The translations under genes and the position numbers were made by a program. From Zoroaster sp. YZ-2022 (Eukaryota > Echinodermata > Asteroidea > Forcipulatida > Zoroasteridae): DNA of 64,000 nt. The notes under the pieces were generated by a model. It searched no databases, had not been told where the DNA came from, and saw only the letters and a program-made list of their open reading frames with translations. The stretch is from NCBI GenBank assembly GCA_029582265.1, contig CM055837.1, forward strand, positions 17,274,355 to 17,338,354. Direction: 5' to 3'. This document shows positions 25,501-34,500 of this stretch, in pieces (the first letter of the stretch is position 1; each line of letters opens with the position of its first letter).

Positions 25501-28500
25501 GTTCCGCTACCACTCTGCTTAGGCAAAAACCAGATGAGCGGAGTACCCGCGTGCCAGGCAGAGTGGGACCCACGCGTGTTTAGTTTATAATAGCTTGTAA
25601 ACCAGCCAAGAACCAGGTCCCAGAGGTTATTGTCTCTTGGTCTGGGAGTGTAAAACCACAACCTGTCAGTCATTGTCAAGTGAACAATAGCCCCAACTCT
25701 TGTCTTGGCTCTAATCCCAAATTGATACATTCAACATTCCAAAGTCGGCAGACATTTCTTTGATGTGTTTTCCTTCCTCCATGATGTGAACTTGTGACCC
25801 AGAAATTGTGTCTTTTTGGTTGCCGGTTGTCTTGTTTCTTTTTCTTTTAAAACCAGTTTGCGTTGGGAATAAAACAGTTTTTCTGGGCCCCTGTGCGGGT
25901 TTCTTTCACACACAAACACGTGTTTTGTTTTGCGTGAATTTTTTTTTGGTTACGTCAATGAAACTAAGACGAGACACCCCCATTTAGCTTATTAGCAGAT
26001 AAATTGGCGAGTTTTCCGTGGGAATTATAGCCAGGAGGGCGTATTTGGTGTTGTGTCTTTAGAAGTCCACCGAGCCCTCGAAAGAATTCTTCGTCGTATT
26101 TACATGTCAACCGAGCATGGAGGAAGGATTCCTTCCCATTATCCGAGTGGCGTGGTACCGAGTAACAATGGGACAATGGTGCACGGTAATTGGTCTATAG
26201 AAATCTTAGTACACCGCAGCTTTACAGATTTCAATGGAGACAAAGACAAAGGTGTGGAACAGGTTTACGAGTGCCCCCGCACAACCACCCATGTGAAGCG
26301 AGCGCGTTTACACGGCCCCCGCTCTTGAGACGAACAAGTGTTGCACAATAACACGTCAACCGAAGCACGAGCTCTGCCAAAATGGCGTGTTTTCACGTCA
26401 CCCGAAAGGACAATGGAAGCTTCCACAGCGTGTGGTCACGTCTTCTAGTGCACGTCACTTTACGCACGTGGCTCGTTATCACGTCAACCGGGCATGCATA
26501 CAAATATTCCCGAGTTTCCTATGGCGTGTTTAGACGCTCTCCGATCCGTGGTGCGAAAAAAAACGCGAACTGGTTTTAATAAGTCTTAAAATTCCATGAC
26601 TTTCCATGACTTTTAAAGAAGTTCACCCTTTTCCATGACTTTCAAGGCCTGGAAAATGCAAAAGCAAAATTCCCTGACTTTCCAGGTTTTCCATGACCCG
26701 TACGAACCCTGCTATACATACTCCTGGGTTGAGAGAAGTAATAGGAGACTTTAGGATGATAGGTGGCAGCAGATTAAGCTTGGGCAATAACACGATAATA
26801 TCGAATATCGCGATACCTTTTTATTCGATTACGATATCAAGAACCTTTTTAAGTTATCGAGATATCGGCAAATCGTGAGTCAAATCAAAAATTCCTTGGA
26901 AACATAATTAGAAGTCTTTTGAGAAACAAAAGCGAACTACTTCAGAAGTACATACACGCTCTGCAAACGAATTTGCGATTTATTGTGACGATTGTAGAGG
27001 GGTATATACCTGTGGTTATTGGCTCTAAAGCAATCATGCATGAATGAAAAAATAATTGCGATATTATCGAAAATCGCAATATATGTTTGCCGATATATCG
27101 TGGATGAAAAAAAAATATCGATATCACCCAAGCTTACAGCAGATTTACCGATCCTTTTTCCGTTGTTTTAATAACTCTGCACATGCTAATTGATATCAAG
27201 AACAATGGAACAGAACTGGTGAGTCCACTACCATTTAGCATCTCAAAGTATCCCATTACAGAAAAGTTTCAAAACCAGAGTATCACAGTGGTATTGAGAT
27301 AAAAGCAAAATTTAAACGGTGTGTAAATATCTTCAAGTGACAGTACAGAAATAAACAGTTTTTAAGTGACTCTACACGGAAGCTTGCAACAAGTTCTTTC
27401 AAAAACTTAACCAAAAAACAAAACAACTCGGTGGTCGAGAGGTTAAGACATCTGCACTAGTAAGCAGGAGGTCGTGGGTTCGAATCCCGCCCGAGTCGCC
27501 TGTGAAGTTTTTTCCACAGACACTCGGAAAGCACTGAGTATACAGTGCTATACACACGTCGGTGTAGGGCAAAATTAAAATCAAAATAACTTGGGCATAT
27601 CAAGTTGGAGCACATAGGGAAGTCCCAGAAGAAACATCACATTCCTTCTACGCATCAATATGCAAAAGTCAGGTGGAATTCTTATAATTTTTTAGTTTTG
27701 GGAGCCGGACAAGACCACAATGTTGGCTCCAAGGACAGGATGATCACATCACACCTAGGTTTGAGGGCTTCGAGCCCTCCTGCCCTGACAAGACAGTAAG
27801 CTGACCTAAGGGCCAACAGAGTTGACCCAATGGGTCATACAAACAGACGAGCTGTACTTATCAAGTCGGGGCAAACATATTGCCTATAATAAATGGTTAC
27901 CAATAGATGCCATCTTTACGAGCAACTTGGATTTCGCTTTGAGCTGCATCAAGCGTTCTAGTCATTTACACAGAAAATTGCTTTACTGACCAATGATACA
28001 CAGAATTTGTTGCAATGCCAAAGTGTGGCACAAGATGATAAATACATAACACATGGATATCCTTCAAAAAATGGTCATTGTGATTAAAGATGGCTGATAT
28101 TGCATGGTGTGTTGTCAAGTGCAAACCATCTACACTCACATATTAATATCCTGCATGAAGTTGAGTGTAATCGTCCTACCGATAGTAAGCAAGGCAGATG
28201 CTGGCTCCACTAGCCTGGATTCCTTCCTCTCCATATGTAGAATCAGCGGATTCCGACTTAAATGCTGTGAGAATATCAGGAAAAGTTTAGCAGGCCAGGT
28301 CGATCCAGGGGAGGGAATAGGCGGGACTATGTCCTCTTTTATGTCCTTTTTTATTGTGAACGTAAATTTACCACACATTGAGTGCACCCCGTTTTTGGTT
28401 GTATGCCCACCCCCTTTTTTGCCTTGTACCTCCCTCCTTTTTTCGAGACTCCTCTCCCTGGGCATGTTTTTATACATAAAAATATTTAAAAAAAATAATT

Positions 28501-31500
28501 GCCCCACAGTGAAATATTTGACCCCACTTTTACCCATAAAGGGGGAGGGGGGATCAAAATATCAAATCAAAAAGTTTTCTGGCCAAAAACATTTTTGTGT
28601 GATATTTTTGTCAACTTTAACACCGCTCCCTTGACAAATTTCTGGGTACGCATCTGCTATGTATCTTAACAAAAGACTCCACTTACATTATGGATTTTGC
28701 GCACCCTATTGAGACCCGCTTTGTACCCCCATCCGCACAGCTCATGCAGAGTCCGTAGTCGTATATCAAACTTCCGATAACCATCCACTCTTACAATCTT
28801 TGGGATGTGCACTGTCTTGGTCTCCAGAGATGCCGATAGATCCTTGATGCTATCACAAGTACTGACTGAAAGATAGACAGAAGTAAAATGAGTTCAGAGT
28901 TGGGAGTAATCATACTCGTATTCGAGTATATTTTTCTGTAATCGTGCTCATGAAAAATATTTGACTACAAATCTGCTCATTACTAGGCCTGCGATGGGTA
29001 CCCGGGTTCGCAGATATCTAACTTTCGAGTTCAATACACAATTCCTTTTTACCGGTTCGGATACCCAAATCCCACATTTAAAAAAATCTGACGCAACATT
29101 TCACTTACCAACCTTCCATGATTATAATAAAGTTTCAGGTACTTTGTTTTATTTCATAAAATTCATCACAATAATACATTATCAGTTCTGTTCTGTTTAT
29201 TATTTTCTTTTTGTGTTATTTTTGTAATTAATGTAAATGGTAATGAACAAATGAAGGCCACTGTCTTGCCTTGTGTTAGGCCTATGGATCGCGTGAGGAA
29301 TTATTGAGTTTGGCGGCATGGTAGAAAGTCCGGTTTTGTCCCATTATGGCGGCACACACACAGCACTACTGATTACTATAAAAAATGTTAGTTAATTTGA
29401 AAAAAAAAAAAAATCAAATGTTGTTCAATATCGCAGACACTAGATTTTCATAAAATAGGAAAAAAACTCACTTCTTCTGATTGCTCTTGGGTCCGATTCC
29501 ACCGAGGATTTCTCCTCTCCATCGCTATGGTAACCTTCCTTGTGGACGTTACTGGAAAACTTCCGTCGTCGTGGTTTGGGCAGTTTCTGTAAATTTGATA
29601 ACTCTTCTAGTTTTTGGAATCTTGCTTCCAGTGTTGGATTAATCTGCATATCAGAAATGGTGAAAGCAAAAATTGAAATAGTATCTGATTTCATTTTTTT
29701 CATTACGGCTTTCAAATATTAATTTTATTTCAGACAACACAATTTATAAATGGAAGGCACAACATTAGTGATTACTGATAACCAGCTTATCAAATTAACA
29801 ACTAATTTTCTAAAAGGCTACTTGGTTGAAGGAGGAGGGCCAAAGTCATGGTACACCTAAGCCTTTGAGAAGCCTGGCCAGGCCCGGGCTTTGCTGAGGC
29901 CTACAGCAAAGCTGTATAATCCCCTAACTGAGCACAAAAGACCCTTTACTAATGAATAGATCTGAAATAGCTCTTATTGTTAACAAAGACTTGATGCACG
30001 TTTTTTTGATCATCTTTTTTATTAATGATACCTGTTAACATGTATATGCAGTTATTGGAACCAGACCAAATTTCCCATGCACAATGTTTGGTGGCTAAGA
30101 GAGGCCTCACAAATCGGGCAAATATTCATACCCCTATGTGAAAAAGTTGTTTAAAACACAGCGCTGTATAATTCCAATTGATCTAGCAATTTTGGCTGCA
30201 ATTGGACATAGTTTCATAGCCTCCACCAAAAAAAATTGCTGATAATAATAATAATAATAATAATGTGGACTTATATAGCGCACGTATCCACCAAACTGGT
30301 GTTCAAGGCGCATTATATTATTACCCCTGCTCATCAGGCTCATAAATCATTCCTGAAACCATCTCAGCTCCCTGGGGAGTATACAGCTCAATTGCTGCCA
30401 TTACAGCGCATATAGGGCTAATCAAACACAACAACCAACTCTGCCCTCACAGGTACCCATTTACCCCTGGGTGGAGAGAAGCAATTATGGTAAAGTGTCT
30501 TGCTCAAGGACACAAGCACCATGGTCGCGGTTGGGATTTGAACCCACATTCTGACGACTCAGCCATCAGAACACAAATCTGACCATGGCACTCCACAGGT
30601 CAGGTCTGAGGCAAAGTGCAGAGACGAGAAATCCAAGACTTTTTTTTGGCCTTTCCTTTCAGTTCAGTTCAGTTTAACTTCCACTTTATAAATTCACAAA
30701 AAAAAGGAAAATCACAGGAATAACATGACAAGGATGATAAGGTGAAGGAGTTCTCCGAAAAGCAAGCTTGTCTAGTGGAGACCTCTATGAAGAAAAATAC
30801 TGATTTTTATATAAAAACCTTTTTAGAACATACAAAATAACACAAATCTATAGTCTACAAATCTATATATAACGGCCAGCTCAAGTAATACGTCAAAATC
30901 TAGTATTACATTTGGTGGCAGCGGTGGGATTCGTCTTTACATAAACACAGGACTGCACAACAGATGCAATTAAATAATTTAAATTAAACTACTAAGAAGG
31001 GGGTATAATTTAAATTGTCACATATTATACAGTATTTACCAATTCCGGGGCCAAGATATGTAAGATTTCTTCCACCTCCAGGAAACCGTTCTCTAGTGCT
31101 GTAAGATTCTGGTGTAATTTGTGTTTGGGTTGACTGCGATCTCTACCATTCGGAGTCTGAATCTGGTCTGGCAGGATTCCATCCAACCGTAGATGTGGAT
31201 GATTTAATAATAAATCGTCTGCGGGGAAAAAAATTAATAGATGCCTATTCCACATGTGTCGCTATTTCATGAACAATTATTGCTTTTAACCCTGCTACAT
31301 ATGGAGGCCACTCTCGATGAGTGAAATATTTGAGTAAAGAAATTATGGCTTTAAGAGTGGGTGGAATACCTCAAAAATGTAATGCAAGTAACCATGGAAT
31401 TGCCCTTAACCAGGGTTCGGCCCAGGAAGTTTTTAGTGCCGGAAATTTTTTTAAAGTGTCTCAGGACTGGAATCCCAGAACACAGAGTAGGGGCATTATT

Positions 31501-34500
31501 TCAAGCTATTCAGTATAGAAATACTTCAATTTTTACTGGTAAAAACAACATGTCATCTTTTATTGATAATCTGTGAAAGACACATTAAATAGGCAAGTTG
31601 GAAAACGAGTGGTGGTCGGAAAAAACAAAACTTTTGCCAGTGGTGGTCGCGGGATCCTGAGTGTCGGGTTGGGGTTTCCGGCACCGACCATCATGGGCAG
31701 AATCCTGCTTACCATGTACCTACCTATTGTGTAGTGGATGTCCACTTTCCTACACTCCAGGTCCCTCTTAAATTGACAAAGATTCCCATACCGGAAGCAT
31801 TCACTGACTTTAGCAAACTTCTTGATCAGCCAATCGAAATTTTGAAATATTTTTCTAAAAATAGATGAAAAAAAAAATGATATGCATTACAAGTAGGAAT
31901 TGAAGCTTCATTTAAGAAAATTATGGCTTTAAAAATGGGCCCAATACCTTAAAAATGTAACGTGAGTGTTTCATTTCAATTCATTTCACAGGTAGAAAAA
32001 CAAATAAACACAAATTTACATTAAATTAACAGAAACAGAAACAAAGGTAGCACCCCTGTAGGATTATAAAAAAGTAAACTAAATTACTGTCGAGTTGATC
32101 TCTTGATGCTACTACCACTTAGGAAGTAAACAAACATTGAATCACACAAAGAACGATAAACATGGCTTTAGACACACTTTGAGATATAAAAACAATACTA
32201 AAATAAAAATATAAAATCTTAATACTACACAGTTTGAGTTAGGGCATCTCCTAGGCCAGGGACTAATAAATGTTTTCTAAGTGAATTAACAAATAAAGAT
32301 AAACTATAAATAACTGTTTCTTTAACATCTGTTGGTAGAACCTCCCATAATCTTGGGAATCTATAAAAAAGAGAATGATGAGTAACAACGGATGTTAGAT
32401 TTTGGAGGATTTACAGACTCTCCACATACCCACAAACGAGAAACAGGTCTGGACACAATACAGGATACTTCTATTCTTTCAAGAACATTTTGAGGAAAAG
32501 GGAGATTTGTAAAAAATCCTGAGAAATCGCAGGAAACATTTTTAACCAAAAGAGTCAACAAGCCTTATGACAAACCTTTTATCTGATGAGATGTATGCGA
32601 TGCAGAATGGCCGTACATAACCCCTAGCGATGACATCATATAGGGTGAAATGGTGGACCTGAAGGAATGGATAAATAATAACATCAGGCCTTGAAAGTCA
32701 TTCTTGTAGGGGCAAGGCCACTTTTCCTGAGTGAAGGCCACTTCCATTAGAATATCAGAATGTTTACAGAAACATTTTTAAGGGGCACCAAGGCCAAGAG
32801 CAGGGCAATGGAGGCAGTGTCTCCATGAAAGTCCAGGCCTGTAATATTTCATCCCTATATAGCGCAATTCACATGATTTTTAACCCTCCTGTCACTGCAA
32901 AGGTTAAAATCAGTCAAAATATTGATATACTTGCCAAGGTATATCTAGTGCATTTAAAAGTTGAACACTGTCAAACCTTACGTGTCTTGTGAGTACATTT
33001 ACAGGTCAAAATGAGTCAACCGTTTTTTACTGGTAAAAGCATCATCTTGTATTGTTGAGGGTGGTCAAAATGACAGTCAAAACCAGTCAAAAATGCCCCT
33101 GTGTGCACATTTGGGTCAAAAGTCAAAACAGGCAGTTGACTGATTTTGACCTTTATATAGGTACTTGCCACTAAAGTTCAGCTAAAGCAGGAGGGTTAAC
33201 ATTATTACCCCTGGTCACTGGCCCAATATCATTCCTATAATCTTTCTCATCTCCATGGGGAGTATAAAGTCCATTATGTGCAACCTATTTTGGTGCTACA
33301 GGGCGAATCAAACACAATATCTACCATCTCTACCCTCACAGAGTGGAGAGAAGCAATTACAGTCAAGAGTCTTGCTCAGTAACAAAATCATCACAATCAT
33401 GGCCAGGATTTGAACCCACTGCTTTGGTTACTTACGTTACACCTGTTTTTGTCTAAGGGCAACGATTATGATTATTCATTTCATTTCATCTTATTAACCC
33501 TCCTACTTTGGTACCTTTTTCATACAAGTTGATCCACCATTTGAAACCATTCGCTTTTGTGGTTTTGAATGGTGAAATAACTGTGTATGGTTTTGAATGG
33601 TAGGTCAGCTAATACAAAACCTTATTTGGATCTTTCCAAATGGTAGTACAGCTAATACAAAACCTTGTTTGGATACTTCTAAGTGGTGAATCAATGGACC
33701 CGCTATGCATTTGAATGGATTTGAATGGTAGTAAAGCTTGCTACCAACACTGTTCAAATGGTAATCACTATGTGTGTACAAAACCAATGGGCATTTTGGT
33801 AAGGGGAAATTTTGAATGGTTTCAAATGGTGAAACAGTAGGAGGGTTAAACTTGACTGCAGTGTTGAAATACTATCATGCAATCTTGACCGTGCACAAAG
33901 ATTAGTCATGGTGTTAGTGCACTAATTGTGACGGAATTAAACAAAAAATGAAACAAAATTATGTAACAATAAGGATTCACACGGAATAATCATATTTAAT
34001 GAAATAATGAATCAAATCTTACATATGCAAAGGCCGATTCCTTTGGTTCCTCTAAGACGACTCCAGTGTCTTCAACCAGTGAAAACGAGCCACTGCAAAT
34101 AACAGAGATAAAACATGATGAAATATTGTTATATCATTATATTGTCGATCAAAAAAAAGAATAAGCACTTGACATCAGCCATGTTGGGTCGCATGATACT
34201 CAGCCTGGCGTCTTGTGAAACCTCTATTTTGTTTCTCAAACAATTCTGCTTACGTACACAAACCCATTGCCCACTTTTTCTTTGAAGATAAACAGAAGTG
34301 ACCTTTAATCCTAACTCCCTAGGCCCACTTGCTTACACATGACCTGAATCCTCCAAAATCCTTCAGTAGTAAAACAAGCACAATGGCCACTACCAATGTA
34401 TACAGATGACATGTATGCACACATGTGTTGCTTATCTGTGATACATGTACATGGCCCAGGGCCAGGGACCCTCCCTGCATGCATGGATCAATAAACGACA

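Noticed and set aside
27420..27493. Possible functional tRNA-Thr gene
   Set aside because: Anticodon stem is defective and it is followed by a conserved non-tRNA tail shared by other copies, so it is a SINE head.
28136..28537. 133-codon minus frame around SMCR8 exon 9
   Set aside because: Only 28180-28264 is exon; the rest is intron read through the splice sites.
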